Below, in pieces: positions 23,300 through 35,353 of a DNA stretch of 64,000 nt (position 1 is the first letter of the stretch; each line of letters opens with the position of its first letter). The position numbers and the translations under genes are program-made. The notes under the pieces were generated by a model. It searched no databases, was not told the DNA's origin, and worked only from the letters and a program-made list of their open reading frames with translations. This stretch comes from Buddleja alternifolia (Eukaryota; Streptophyta; Magnoliopsida; Lamiales; Scrophulariaceae), in the NCBI GenBank assembly GCA_019426215.1, contig CM033399.1, positions 33,427,022 to 33,491,021 of the forward strand, written 5' to 3'.

Positions 23300-25530
23300 A
23301 GAGCACATTGACCATTAATTGGGGGTCTACCTTTACTAATAAAGTTGAAATAAGCATTCTAATACTAATTGTTAAGATGCATATGGTTGTTTAATATCTT
23401 AAGAAAAAGTTGCCTAAAAAACATGCTTTTTTGTTAAATATGCGTTCAGTTGTGAAATTTAGATTTTTTTTCTGTCAAAAGATCGTATATCTTGTATTTC
23501 TCTTAGCATACTTTTTCCAAGTGACGTTTTTTTTTTTTTTTTAATTATATACACTTATCCATGTAAGAATGTTATGAAATACTACTAAACGAATTATATT
23601 TTTTGAATAAAAATGCTCACATGCTATTTGTGCGATTGTGAGATTCTCTTAGAAAAAGACACATCATATAAATCATAATCACTATTCATTTTTCTTTCAG
23701 AAAAATGTTACACTCAAAAGCACTTTTTCTCATTTTTATCTATTAAATAAAGCGAGATGAGATGTAACACCTAGATTGACAGTTCTAAAAATTGCACTCT
23801 TTATTTGCATTGAAATTGCATATAGGAATTTTTTGGTTTAACTGGGAATCTCAATGTATATTCAGCGGTTGGCTGTAGACCCTGCTGAACCGGCCTAAAA
23901 CCGGTGACTCGGCGGATTGGATCGGATTCCGGTTCTTAAGGTAATTTTTTCCTTCACTTTTTTTTTTCTTTTTCTTCACATTTTTTCTTATTTGCAAATC
24001 TGAAAAAAAAAAAAAGGAAAGAGATATAAAATATTAAAATTAAAGAGTTTAAGTTGATTCTCACAAGTTGCAAACTTAAAAATTAAAATCATAATCCAAC
24101 ATCATCTTCAACTCTCAATTTGAACGAAAAAACCCTAAAAAAGTTACCGATTTTTCAGCTTATACTCGCCTTTTTTGTGTTGTAGTAGCCGTGAAAGAGA
24201 CCTTTTTCTCCCATCTGTTGAAGAAATCCTCAAACTTTTGTTTCGTGCTTCAGATTTTCTTGATCGAGGTGACTCTGCTTCTTGAATCTGCAATTTTTTA
24301 TAACTTTTCCATGGGACTTTATGTTTGCAGCACGAAGGAAAGAGAACCTTGTTTTTACTTTAAGCCTGTTATTGTTTAATAATTTTCACAAGTCAATCCT
24401 AATAAATGTGCATCAAAGGATGTGTGTACATAGGCTCTAGTCCCTAGCTAGGTGCATGCATGTGAATTTTCTACCACTCTGTCCTTTGATAGTTTGATGT
24501 GGCCGTGTGTAATAGTGTTGGATGGAGTTAGGTGGCTAAAATATAATATATATTTCAAGTTTTCACCTTTTTATTTTTTAAGTTAAAAGTTAACTTCTTT
24601 TTTTTTGGTAAGAATTAAAAGTTAACTTCAAAATTAGTTTTTCAATAACTATTAATTTGAATGAAGGTGGAGAAAAGAAACTTTAATGAGACAATTCCAT
24701 TAGTCATTGGGGGTGATGTCATTCAAGAAGTTTGTGTTTGGGAATAAATTCTTTTACTTATTATTTTCATATATATATATATATATATACATAATGCATA
24801 TTACGGGTTAACCGATTTTTTTTAGAGCGGTCCAACCGGTTGGACCAGTGAACCACTGACCCACTAAATTAGCTGGGTCAATCACCTGTCCGGGTTTAAA
24901 AAAATTGCCCACAGACATTCTAATGGATGGATTTTACCTTTTCAACGAATAAAATGAAAAATCAAAAGATCGTCTTATTCAAAATCCCAATTATGACATC
25001 CTTTCTCTCCCGCTTCACACCTCGGAACGCATGGTTCTTATATTATAGAGATAAACGCGCTTTCACCTCTCTTTCCACCATTTCTTCCGTTTTTGAGGTT
25101 TCTTTCAGATTTTTAGTAAGAATGGGTGACGGTATTCTTCCTAAATAGTAGACACATGCAAATAATAAATAAGAGAATACTAAAGATCCGAGTCATAGAA
25201 TTTATCAATTCTGATACAAGGTACTTATTAGATAGAATGTACTTATTCAATCTAATAGAATTATTTTGCCGTAAGCACCCAACTTTCTATAATCATTAAA
25301 TGACCCCAAATCAAGAATCTTATTAAAATAAAATGCAATTTTTCATATTCAGTAAATGACCCAAATCAAAAATCCTACTACAACTCCATCATTATACAGT
25401 AAGAATTATGATTAATATTTAGATTGCTTTTGCTACAAGAACTAGCCTTGATTTTTTCTTTATTTTTTACTATCTTGACTATCCCCCCACCCCTTCCCCC
25501 TTTTTCTACGCTAGTATAGTTTGTGTTTGT
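23300..25530. other. AT-rich intergenic region with possible ACCGGT-ended element
   Basis: No credible gene. 23870-23940 and 24800-24905 both carry ACCGGTT/AACCGGT words (CTGAACCGGCC; GGTCCAACCGGTTGG) and could be the two diverged ends of one 1 kb DNA element. No TSD was found. An AT microsatellite lies near 24770-24790. Confidence 0.35.
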
Positions 25531-25549
25531 AGCACTCCAAACTTATATA

Positions 25550-26282
25550 GGGAAAATTACACTGAGTACTTTTGAGGTATTGGCTAATTACAGTTTGTAT
25601 CCTCTAGTTTAAAAAATTACATCTAACATCCTAAAGTTTTCTTCTGTCCAACAATCAGCACCTTCCGTTAGGGTTTCCGTTAAATTTTTTGTGAACTTCC
25701 GAAAATACCCCTTATTTTGGCGGGAATTTTTTTTTGAACCTGAAAACCTAAATTTTTTGGACAATTATACTCTTTTGGTGTTATTTGTAATATTTTGTAA
25801 AGGTGTAGATGTTATATGTAATGTTTCAATATTTGAGTTATAATTTCAATATTATTTGAAAATATTTTAATTATTTTTAATTACATTATAATTTGTTCGA
25901 AAATAGTTTTTTATTTGATTTTATTTTTTATAATTTCAGAAATAAACAAATTAGTATTATTTGATAATTTTATAAAATAGTTTTACATCAATATATGAAA
26001 CTACAGGATGTTAGATGTAATTTTGGAAATTAGGGGATGTAAACGGAAATTAGGCAATACCTCAGGGGTACTCAATGCAATTTTACCTTAGGGGCAACAT
26101 GGTAATTCAATTTTTTTTCTTTTTTTTTAAATATTCTATTAGGGGTATTTAGGTCAATTTGCAACTTCCGTCCAACCTTACATCAATATATGAAACTACA
26201 GGATGTTAGATGTAATTTTTTAAATTAGGGGATGTAAACCATAATTAGACAATACCTCAGGGCTACTCAGTGTAATTTTCCC
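25550..26282. mobile_element. Mutator-like MITE of the GGGAAAATTACACTGAGTAC family, copy 1
   Basis: Starts GGGAAAATTACACTGAGTAC and ends CTACTCAGTGTAATTTTCCC. A perfect 10-bp duplication AACTTATATA flanks it (25540-25549; 26283-26292). An additional internal terminus-like block (CCTCAGGGGTACTCAATGCA) lies near 26065. A second copy, in opposite orientation, is at 36038-36779. Confidence 0.85.
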
Positions 26283-26292
26283 AACTTATATA

Positions 26293-27610
26293 ATTGAGAA
26301 TACCTTTTTTTTTTTTTGATAAATATATTATTGAGAATATTGAATTAATTCGTGTAAAAAGTCTCAGCTTTTATTATAATATAAAAACATTGATTTGCTC
26401 TAGTTGAGATTGTGATATTTCAAAATATGGTTTAATAATATTACATATTTTGTAATGGTATTATTAGTATCTAGAAATAACACTCTGAGAGGATTAGAGT
26501 AATATGTCCAAACTCTTTATTACATTCTTTAGAGATCTCAAACTTAACCTTAACTAGTAACTTTAATAACACTAGTAAGGTACACACGTGTTATGCGTGG
26601 ACAATTACGTCTCTTTTGATTATCTTTTTTTTTTAAAAAAAAATATAACAATTAACATAGAAAGCCATATAGATAAATACTTTAGAAGCATTTATCTTGG
26701 TAACTGAATAGAAAGCATAGAGCTAAGAAACATGGCATCACCTTGAGATCTTAAAAAGAATTTACTTATAAGATATGATATAATATCGATTGATGAAAAT
26801 GTAGTAGAAGTAAAATCAATCTAAGTTAAATAAAAAGTATATATGACGTTAATTTCATTAAAAGTTGAATTACTTGTACTAATATAACTTTTTGTAATGA
26901 ATTACAAAATCAATAATTTAGATACGTGTAACAAAGTACAAACTTTGGAGTTCTAATATATTATATGATAATATATATTATTATTTATGCACACACATCA
27001 TAAAAAGTACATCAAAAAATTAAAAATCCTGGAAGAGTTAACATATGTCTAGGTCTAGCTAACAAAATATGCACATTTAACTTAAACACTAAAGATAGAT
27101 TATGAAATTTACCATAAGTTAATTAAGTAAGATAAAGTATGAAATATTAGAAAATTAACTTAGCTTTAAATGCAGATTAATTATTATTATTAATTTTGTT
27201 TTAGTTTTCTTTTATCTTCTTATTTTTTGATACATAAATTGCTAGATGTGTTTTTATATAGCTCTATGTCTATTAATTATCTGCATGTGATTTTATTAGA
27301 GTTATTATGTGACTATACATCTTATTATTTAAATATCCTGAATTTATTTATTTTGTTTAGTTTTTACTCTTTTGCCACTAAACTATAGAATTACACAAGA
27401 TATTTTAAGTATATCGAAAGTTTCGACAAACCAACTTGCACTTTTATAATAAAATATGATAATGATAAATAGATAGATAACAATAGATTTTTCATTCTAT
27501 CAAAAAATAATACTAGTATAATAATCATCCTATAACAATATGTTTTCCTTTTTCAAACTTTCTTTCTATATCGACGTTCAAATAAAACTCTTTAAGAAAT
27601 GTTTCAAATC
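26293..27610. other. AT-rich region; possible Helitron terminus on the minus strand
   Basis: No gene. Read on the minus strand, the segment near 26572-26608 gives CCACGCATAACACGTGTG then CTAGT, which resembles a Helitron 3' end. The hairpin is weak and no 5' end was found. The rest is featureless AT-rich DNA. Confidence 0.3.
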
Positions 27611-27699
27611 AACATAATTTTTTTTTTGGAACGGTTAGCGTATTTTATATCATTCAAAACTTACTCAATCCACACAACTACACCAGGCATACATGGGAT

Positions 27700-28310
27700 T
27701 TATAATCCATCAAATTTACAACTAACACAATTCTGAATTTTCACAACTAAGTCAGTAATTGTGCATTGGCCTATTCTATACAATCTCCTATTTCTCTCTA
27801 ACCATAGGAAGTAAACAATAGCACAATAAAGGGCTCTTTTCTTCATGCTCAACACTGTTTTACCTCGGCACATTTTTAATCCCCATTGTAGATTTTCCAA
27901 CCATATCTCTTTATTGCATGTAATCCCCAGCTTTCGCCAACATTGCCTCAAAACTTCTTTAGTGGAAAAACAGGTGGTTCCTTGATTCCATTTCCTGACC
28001 ACAAAATAAGCAATTTGCATCTTCTATATATAACCAATCACTCAATCCATCCTTTGTTTTAAGCCTATTTAGAATTGTTAACCATACAATGAATCTATGT
28101 CGAGCTATAGGCCCTTTACTCTATACTAGATTTTTCCATGCCACCTTATCAAAGTGTTCAATATCATGCATGTAAGCCTGGTGTATTGAAAATTTACCTC
28201 CCTTCCATTGGTTGTGAACCATATCAATGGCATCCATAAATTTGTCTTTGATTGCAATGGGCTTCTAAACCATATCAATGGCATCCATAAATTTGTCTCT
28301 GGTTGCAATG
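27700..28310 (-). pseudogene. LINE C-terminal zf-RVT-like remnant
   Basis: The last reading frame (NLQWGLKMCRGKTVLSMKKR, AIVYFLWLERNRRLYR) is the C-terminal region following RT in plant LINE ORF2. It ends just before the 3' tail. A 50-bp stretch around 28218-28310 (CCATATCAATGGCATCCATA) is tandemly duplicated. Confidence 0.75.
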
Positions 28311-28412
28311 AGCCTCTACCATGGTCAAGAGTCGACTGATCTTGCTTGAATTGTCACATATTCATTTTTCAAGTAGTAAGCCTGAATCCACCTTATCCAA
28401 AGAGAATCCTGT

Positions 28413-29992
28413 TTAGATGCAATGTTTTAAACCTGCTTGAATAAAGTTGCGACATTCCAGGCCCTCAAGGATATAAATCCCAATCCCCCTTCGGTTTTTG
28501 ATATACATAAACATGTCCACTCTACTGCTGCATAGTGTTTGCCATTGGTTTTCCACTCTATAAAAAGGATCTGCACATCCTTTCCATTTCCTGGATAACA
28601 ATAATGGAGAGCGGGAATACCTGGCTCCAAAACATTTGAATACCAAATAGGACAGCTTCAATTAATAATACTCTTCCTGCAAAAGAGAGAAATCTGGTTG
28701 TCCAGCTTGTAAGTTGGTGCAAAATTTTGTCAATGAGAGGTTTGCAGTTCTTAACAGTAAGTCTGGCTGAGGTTAGGGGCACTCCTAAATATCTCATGCG
28801 CGTTTTCCCCTCCACAAAGGCAGTCTCTCTCAAAATAAGATTTTTTAAAGCATCATTTATGCCTCCACATATGATTTGACTTTTGTCTAAATTTGCCTTC
28901 AAACCTGATGCCTCGGAAAACTTTTCAAATCTCGTTGTGATTTTTTTAATGGACTGGATCTCTCTTTTATAGAACATCATTAGATGTTCTGCAAAGCAGA
29001 GATTGATCAGTCCTACTATTTTGCATTTTGGGGTGGAATTTAAAATCAGGATCTTTGTGTAGTAGCTTGAAACTTCTTGTCAAATAATCCATCACAATTG
29101 CAAAGAGGTAAGAGGACGTGGGATTTCCATGACTCAAGCCTCTCCCACTTCAAATAGCCAAACACACCACCTTGTGTCATTGTAGAACAAGCCCATATAT
29201 ACAAACCATGATCAGTTGCACAAAATCCTGTAGAAAATCATAAGCACTCGGAATATTTTCCGAAAAGGCCCAGCTCACTGTGTCATAAGCCTTTCTTATG
29301 TCAAATTTCATTACCACCCTCGGTGTTATTCCCTTCCTTTTACACCCATTTAGTAGCTCACGACATAGCTTTACATTTTCAATTATTGATCTCCCAGCTA
29401 TAAAAGCTCCCTGTCCGGGGTCCACTAGTCGAAGCAAAACTAGCTTAAGTCTATTGTATATCACTTTAGAGATGATTTTGTATAGCATGGTGCAGCATGC
29501 TATAGGTCTAAATTCACTCACCATGGTAGGAAACTGACATTTTGGAATCAGATGTAATATAGTATGATTGATTTCAGCAAGCAATTTCTTCTTTGATATA
29601 CAGTCAACCACAACATTGAGCTTTATCTCCAATAATAGATCACGATTTTTGAAAAAACATGAGTTGAAACCATCCGAGCGTGGACTTTTCTCCTCGGGGA
29701 TTAAGAAAACAACCTGTTTTATCTCCTATTTAGTTACAGGTTTCCTCAACCAAGTCAGATCCTCTCATTATAGGATATACCCCTGATCAATTATCTCTTG
29801 GTGTATTTCAGCAGTGGCAATACTAGTTGTCCCCATGAGATTTTTGTAAAACTCTAAAATTTCATCTTGTATGTCTTGTGGTTCGATTAACCATTTTCCT
29901 CTACCATTTCTAAGAGATTGAATCTGGTTTTGGGCTTTTCTTGCTTTCAACTTTGGAAAGAAGTATTTACTACAATCATCACCATGTTGCAA
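28413..29992 (-). pseudogene. LINE reverse transcriptase remnant with destroyed active site
   Basis: Blocks include PTMVSEFRPIACCTMLYKII, RLVDPGQGAFIAGRSIIENV, VVMKFDIRKAYDTVSW, and downstream KANLDKSQIICGG and RMRYLGVPLTSARLTVKNCK. These are hallmarks of plant L1-type RT. The normally FADD catalytic motif reads FAEH (codons at 28984-28995), so both Asp of the pair are lost. Several frameshifts and stops are present. Confidence 0.88.
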
Positions 29993-30270
29993 AAATTCAC
30001 TTTTAGCCCTCTGTTCAAGAAATCTATTTCTGTCTTGGTAAGTTGTCTTAACTGAGTATAGATCTCTTTTTCCAGTTGAATCAGATGGCTATTGACTTGA
30101 TGAAGAGTTAAATTGTCTCTCACAGTTTGTAGCTGAGTATGACATCTCTGAACCTAAGCAATGATGTTGGAGTATTGTCCTCTATATAGTACCTTCAGCC
30201 CTTGTTTGATTTGTTTGCATTTCTGTATAACCCTGTACATTTTGCACCCTGTGACTTTAAAGTTCCAGCC

Positions 30271-30960
30271 CTATTTGATAATAGTAAAAAAATGGGGGTG
30301 GTGAACCCAACCATTGAGGAATATGAAGGGAGATTTACCCAACCTTATTTCCTGTAAGCTCATGATAATTGGGCTATGATCTAAAATTCCTTTATCTTTA
30401 AACATAACAGAACTCCCCTCCATCGCCAAGAACCATTCTGCATTTGTCATTACTCTATCTAGCTTACTGTACAACCTGGTGTCAATTTGATGATGATTGG
30501 ACCAAGTGTAAGATTCCCCTGTAAAAGGGATATTCTCCAGTCCAACTTCCTCCACACAGTGCAACAAATCCTCATTACCTCCCATGTAATTACCATCACT
30601 TGTGACAATCACCCATCAGGATCCATGATGTATCTTGATAATTCTGTCTTTTCAAGACCCTCCACAACTCTTTTCTTTCCCCCTCATCTTTAGAGGCATA
30701 AATCACTGCCAGGACGAACTCGTTTTTCTCAATACATATCTTACAAGTCATTTGTTGATCAGTTACTGTTAACACTACACTCTGCACTGTAGCTTTGTTC
30801 CACATAATCCAAATGCGGCCTTTGGCAGCAACTGCATAATTGTTCACTACTTCTCATTGATTCCCAAAACATCGCATTATTTTGTGAAATTTTTCTGGTT
30901 TACTCTGATTTCAATAATCCCATTTACATCTAATTTATGTGTTGTTAACAACAGCATATT
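30271..30960 (-). pseudogene. LINE endonuclease domain remnant
   Basis: Two frames together cover an endonuclease/exonuclease/phosphatase-type domain: GRIWIMWNK, a GDCHK block where the family has GDFN, then FTGESYTWSN, KLDRVMTNAEWF and LDHSPIIM (family SDHSP). Catalytic-region residues are altered and the frame is broken near 30600, so it should not be active. Confidence 0.8.
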
Positions 30961-31696
30961 GCCTGTCAGTTGTATTCAACCCTCTTATGTTCCATGCCCC
31001 TAACTTCATGGAGCACTACATGGTGGCCTGCCTGACTTAGGACAGGGAATAGGTTAGACAAAGCATTCTGGACTTGTGTATCGGTTGTCTTATTTGCCCA
31101 GCTATTCCCTTTTCTACTTTTGAAACCTTTTAACTCATGCCAATCTTGCATGATCCCCTTACCTTTAACTTGTGAGGATTGTTTAGAACTTTCCTTAGTA
31201 TGTGGTGGTGTAGTAAGTCTATTAACTTCATTCAGTTTGTTTTGATCCCCTTGCCTACTTGTACCAGCACCAGAGTTTGCAATAATCATGGTGTCCTCCA
31301 CTCTTGCCTTTGTTGGTTGTTCAGGTTGCTTGACTTGCCATTGTTTAACACAAGGTTTCTTACATTCAGTGTCTCTGTACCCCCCACCCCTTACAATATT
31401 TACACTGAAGCGGGAGCCATTCATACTTAACCACTTGCTGAATAACTTTTCCATCCAAAGGAATCCTAATTTTGAGTTCTTTCGGTAGCTCACTGTCAAT
31501 CTTTACATTTACCAGCACCCTTGCATATTTGAATTTCAATTTTTTTTGCAGTTAATTCATCCATGTGCAAAGGCTGTCCTTTCCTGCTTGCAATTTTACT
31601 AAGACTTGAAGCACCCCACATTCCCAAAGCCAGATTAACTCATTGCACCCACATTGGTACACTCGCAATTTCATCCTCAATTCCCATACTCTCACT

Positions 31697-32188
31697 TAGG
31701 GGTGTAAACGAGCCGAACTCGAGCCGAGCCTGGCGATTTTGCCAGGCTCGAGCTTGAGCTCGAGCCTGATTACACGAGCTCGAGCTCGTTGAGCTCAACT
31801 TTGAGGAGCTCGAGCTCAAGCCGAGCCCAACTTTGAGGAGCTCGAGCTCAAGCCGAGCCCAAGCTGGCGAGTTCGAGCCTGAATTGGCTTTTGATATTTT
31901 TTTAAATTATTAATATAATTATTATTATAAAAAAATATAATAAATAATTTGTGATAACTGATGGGTCACTTATTGACTATTGATATTAAAAAGAAATTAT
32001 TAATATATATAATTAATATTTATAATATAAGATAAATATATATAACAAATCGAAAAGCTCGCGAGGGAAATAGGCTCGAACTCGAGCTCGACAAAAAGCT
32101 CGAGCTCGTGAAGCTCGAGCTCGAGTTGAGCTCATTCGAGCCGAGCCAACTAAGCTCGCAAGCCGGCTCGACTCAAGGTACACCCCTT
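31697..32188. mobile_element. CTCGAG-rich TIR element inserted in LINE ORF1
   Basis: Ends TAGGGGTGTAAACGAGCC and, reversed, AAGGGGTGTACCTTGAGTCG. The perfect 9-bp duplication ACTCTCACT lies at 31688-31696 and 32189-32197. Both ends are long arrays of GAGCTCGAGC words, while the centre is AT-rich. TSD size and ends point to a Mutator-like MITE. LINE ORF1 homology resumes on both sides, which confirms the borders. Confidence 0.85.
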
Positions 32189-32440
32189 ACTCTCACTCCA
32201 TTTTTTCAAGATCATTAAATTTAACATAAGTCCAAAAGTAAAAAAAAAAAAATAGTCGGACGAATTGCAATTTATTGTCAATAAAATTGGACAAGTTAGT
32301 CAATTCGCAAGTTGCCGGTTCCTCTGCCGCATTATGCGGCTGAGATTTAGTAATCTTATAGACCATGAGGAAAGTTATTTCCTATATATATTAGAAGATT
32401 ATAAATCCTTCCAACAACTCATCACTTCCCTTGTTATATC

Positions 32441-32700
32441 CTTCTCTCCCTCTCCTTTCAAAAACAATTACACCTCCTCCGCATACCACCACCACCACCC
32501 AAAATCGTTGCAATATTAGGCCCTACAGGCTGTGGAAAATCAAAACTCTCTGTCGATTTAACTTCTATATTCTTCCATTCATCGGAATCATTAACTCGAC
32601 AAAATTCAAGTCTACAATGTATTAGATATCACTACCAACAATTAATATCCCATTAACACACCGCAAGAACGTACCCCACCATCTCCTCGGCAATTCAATG
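32441..32700 (+). pseudogene. Isopentenyltransferase (IPT) 5' fragment, plus strand
   Basis: Translation gives KIVAILGPTGCGKSKLSVDL (P-loop) and FFHSSE. After a frameshift it gives INSDKIQVYNVLDITTN and a PHHLLG-like sequence (near 32665), which is the N-terminal third of plant adenylate isopentenyltransferase (cytokinin synthesis). The frame is broken at least twice and no C-terminal part follows. A second, inverted fragment lies at 35010-35205. Confidence 0.82.
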
Positions 32701-33127
32701 CGGGTCGAAGAAGGTTTCGAACGAGAGTTATTTCGAGATGGTGGCGTACGAGAAGGTAGTGCGGGCCAGATCAAGAACAACACTGGAAAATCCTACGGTG
32801 TACGAGGAGGCAGTGAGGTTTTCCAGCTATGACCGAAGACTCTCTAACCTGGAGATCATCTTCAAAACATAATCTTTAACATCCTCATGCTCCTTCATCT
32901 TTGTGTTGAATAGCTCTTTAAACACATAGTATCTGACAGACTTTTCGTGTTTCCCGAACAGCCCCTCCAAGTGTAGCATGATTGATTTAGGACTATCCAT
33001 ATTTTTATGCGTACGCTGCAATTCGCTACACATGGAGCTCAGCATGTAATCCCTAACCTTACGAGCATTAGAAACCCAATCTGAGTATGCCAGATTAACT
33101 GAATCATCCTCGTTAACCCCAGGCTGC

Positions 33128-34601
33128 CAGAGACGGAGCTAGGGGGGCACAATGGGGCCGTCGCCCCCCCTCAATTATTAAAAAAAAAAAATAGTGGTTC
33201 AAATTTTTTATAAAAAAATTCTCCTCCCCAAAAACGTTTTTTTTCATCAGGTTTTGCCCCCCCTACCCCACCATTTTTCTTTACTTTTCTTTATACTTTA
33301 CATCTTGTCCCCCACAAACACCACTTTTTCTTTACTTTACTTAACTTTTCTTTTCCTCCCCAAATCACTCTTGTATTCACGCACCATTGTTCTTCTTCTG
33401 CAGATTACAAGCAAAGCTGAAAGCTCCATTCCAGTATCCAACTCTCAAGTCTCAAGCTTTCTCAAGATCCACCACTGCTGCTGCTGTCGAACTCGCCGCT
33501 CACACACGCCCTCACCCCTCGCCGGTTCGCCCCTCTATTTAGGCTTTAGGTACTTAATTTCAATTTCTAAATCTTAATTTGCATGATTGATGGATTGAAA
33601 AAGATGAGAACAACATATCTATCTGTACTATATTTCCGCTCATGCTTTAATTATTTTCCCCTCATGCTTAAGTTTCACTAGAAATTATAAATTTAATGAC
33701 TGAAATAAATTAACATTTTTAGATCTAAATATTTATCTATCTATACTTTATGTTGTAATAGATATATTTTAATAGTTTAATTAGATAAAATAAATAGACC
33801 ACTACATAACTAATTTATCAAATAATTCCCCTTCATTTTTTACCAGATTATATATTATGAGATAGAGAATAATTCAACCCTAGATGAAAATAAATAAACA
33901 ATACACAGAGAGTTCTAGGTGTTTGGGCAAAGAATATGTAATTGTCCTTGGCGTGTACGTTGGAGCGGGGGAGCACTTTAAATCTTTTATATAACTTTAT
34001 ACCCGCAGGCCGTATTATACTATATCCTAGTAGTCTTTCATATTTATATTGACAAACATGGGGTTATATATGTTGTGTTTTTTTGACTAATTAAATTGTC
34101 AATGTTATTTTGTTGTATGTGCAATTCATGTTTAACTAATATAGATTGTATTTTTGCATATACTTTTTTAGGTAATTAATTATGAGTAACAATAAAATTG
34201 ATTGTTACTTTAAGAAATGGTGCAGTCAACAGGGTATGGGTCCTCCTATTCTTGAGACTTCATCCACGGTTATTTCTGAAGCTTCCAAGCTTTCCGATGA
34301 TCAAATATCTATTCCCGAGTCTTCTCCAACAAAAGTTCGAAAGAAATTGCCCAAACTTTTGATGTTGATTCAATGATTGATGAGTTCGATGACTTAAAAA
34401 CTCGTCGAGTACAACTTAGAATGTCTAACTTAAATAAGTAGTCATGTTGGTTTGTTTTATAAGACTTCAATTGTATATTTTTGGATAAAACTTTTTAGTA
34501 GATATTGTATATTTTCTCACATAAATATAGCGTACCGTATCGCGGGGGGCACCCCCCATAAATCTCGCCCCCCCTCCATAAGATTCCTGGCTCCGTCCCT
34601 G
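33128..34601 (+). mobile_element. hAT deletion derivative with 8-bp TSD inside the gag fragment
   Basis: TIRs CAGAGACGGAGCTAGG and (right end) TTCCTGGCTCCGTCCCTG. TSD CAGGCTGC / CAGGCCGC (33120-33127; 34602-34609), one mismatch. The interior has a long leader and a short transposase start (34182) and end. Same TIR family as the elements at 14730-15796 and 58780-59197. Confidence 0.92.
34182..34440 (+). pseudogene. Remnant hAT (TTF/ZMYM1-type) transposase, start fused to end
   Basis: The N-terminus MSNNKIDCYFKK is like the starts of ZMYM1/TTF-type hAT transposases. After a frameshift it runs directly into FDVDSMIDEFDDLKTRRVQL, which resembles the C-terminal tail of such proteins. The catalytic middle is missing, as in Ds-like internal deletion derivatives. 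The C-terminal assignment rests on memory of the family. Confidence 0.55.
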
Positions 34602-35009
34602 CAGGCCGCGGTGGTCAATCTAGTTCCAGCATGTACTCCAGATTTTCATCATTGAGGACCGTCCTCAATCCTCTGCTCCAATCAGAGAAGTAGTTAAAAT
34701 CTAATCTGCGGTTACTCTCCATGATCCTTCAAGGCAATGGAAGGACCCAAGATTTCTTTCCATCCCGTGCACTATAGGATAAACGAAGTTTAATTGTGTC
34801 ATTCTAGATTCGGAAGTAGGAGTTAATTTTCTTCCTTACAACATAAAATGTGACGTGTAAACCACACACATTGAGGATGTGAGAGGTATTGCTTATATCA
34901 AGCAAATCCTCTAAAATTAAATAATTACATTTCCTCCCCCAACTTTTCTCCTTCTTGTTAAAATAATTCTCTACTTTTTGTTAATAGGTATTGTTGGCGG
35001 TGATATCTA

Positions 35010-35205
35010 TCCATTATAGACTTGCATTTTGTCGGATTTAATGATTTCCGATGAATGGAAGAATCTAGACGCTAAATCAACGGAGAGCTTTGATTTTCTA
35101 CACCCTGTAGAGCCCCAATATAATATGACAACGATTTTGTTTCGGCGGCGGGCGGTGGAGGTGGATCCAGGCGAAGGAGAGTAACGTTTTTGAAAAGGAG
35201 AGGGA
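35010..35205 (-). pseudogene. Isopentenyltransferase (IPT) 5' fragment, minus strand
   Basis: Minus-strand frame reads KIVVIL, STGCRKSKLSVDLASRFFHS and IKSDKMQVYNG, followed by a stop and a frameshift. The P-loop Gly before Lys is Arg. The upstream SPSPFQK sequence is shared with the plus-strand fragment, so homology includes the leader. It is the inverted partner of 32441-32700. Confidence 0.82.
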
Positions 35206-35353
35206 GAAAAGTAGGGTACTTTATTGTGGTTATATATATCTATATATATGTATAGATATATGTTTATATATACAGAGAGTGAGGAGTGAGTGAATGTTTT
35301 TTTTCTGGAGCTGTTGGGATTGATGAATCTATATTTATATATATATGCTGCTA

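Larger units (their letters stand above)
27618..32240 (-). mobile_element. Decayed L1-type LINE, 3' end intact, 5' truncated
   Basis: Read on the minus strand, in order: DUF4283-like ORF1 (KKWSES before and MGIEDEIASVPMWVQ after an insertion, then LSKIASRKGQPLHMDELTAKK); a linker; an endonuclease domain (YTWSNHHQIDTRLYSKLDRV, LDHSPIIMS); reverse transcriptase; a zf-RVT-like end; and a poly-A tail (T run at 27618-27627). The reading frame is broken many times. ORF1 is split by a small TIR element (31697-32188). The upstream end fades near 32240. Inactive. Confidence 0.88.
32823..34722 (-). pseudogene. Copia gag N-terminal fragment, split by a hAT element
   Basis: The minus-strand frame starts at ATG 34722-34720 (MESNRRLDFNYFSDW, then LRTVLNDENLEYMLELD), is interrupted by the hAT, and resumes at 33127 (VNEDDSVNLAYSDWVSNARK, then MLSSMCSELQRTHK, FNTKMKEHEDVKDYVLKMIS). 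These are UBN2/gag signatures of Copia elements. One in-frame stop precedes the insertion point. No LTR or pol of this element is present, so it is a fragment. Confidence 0.82.

Noticed and set aside
24191..25148. Two small ORFs (62 and 73 codons)
   Set aside because: No homology recognised, no splice continuity, AT-rich region between possible TE ends; chance frames are the simpler explanation.
26572..27610. A full minus-strand Helitron
   Set aside because: Only a weak hairpin plus CTAGT is visible; no 5' TC terminus or Rep/helicase sequence.
30487..31757. Plus-strand frames opposite the LINE (66-83 codons)
   Set aside because: Antisense shadows of LINE coding sequence on the minus strand.
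33194..33577. 127-codon frame inside the hAT element
   Set aside because: Low-complexity Phe/Ser/Pro/His translation of a CT-rich leader; no similarity to transposase.
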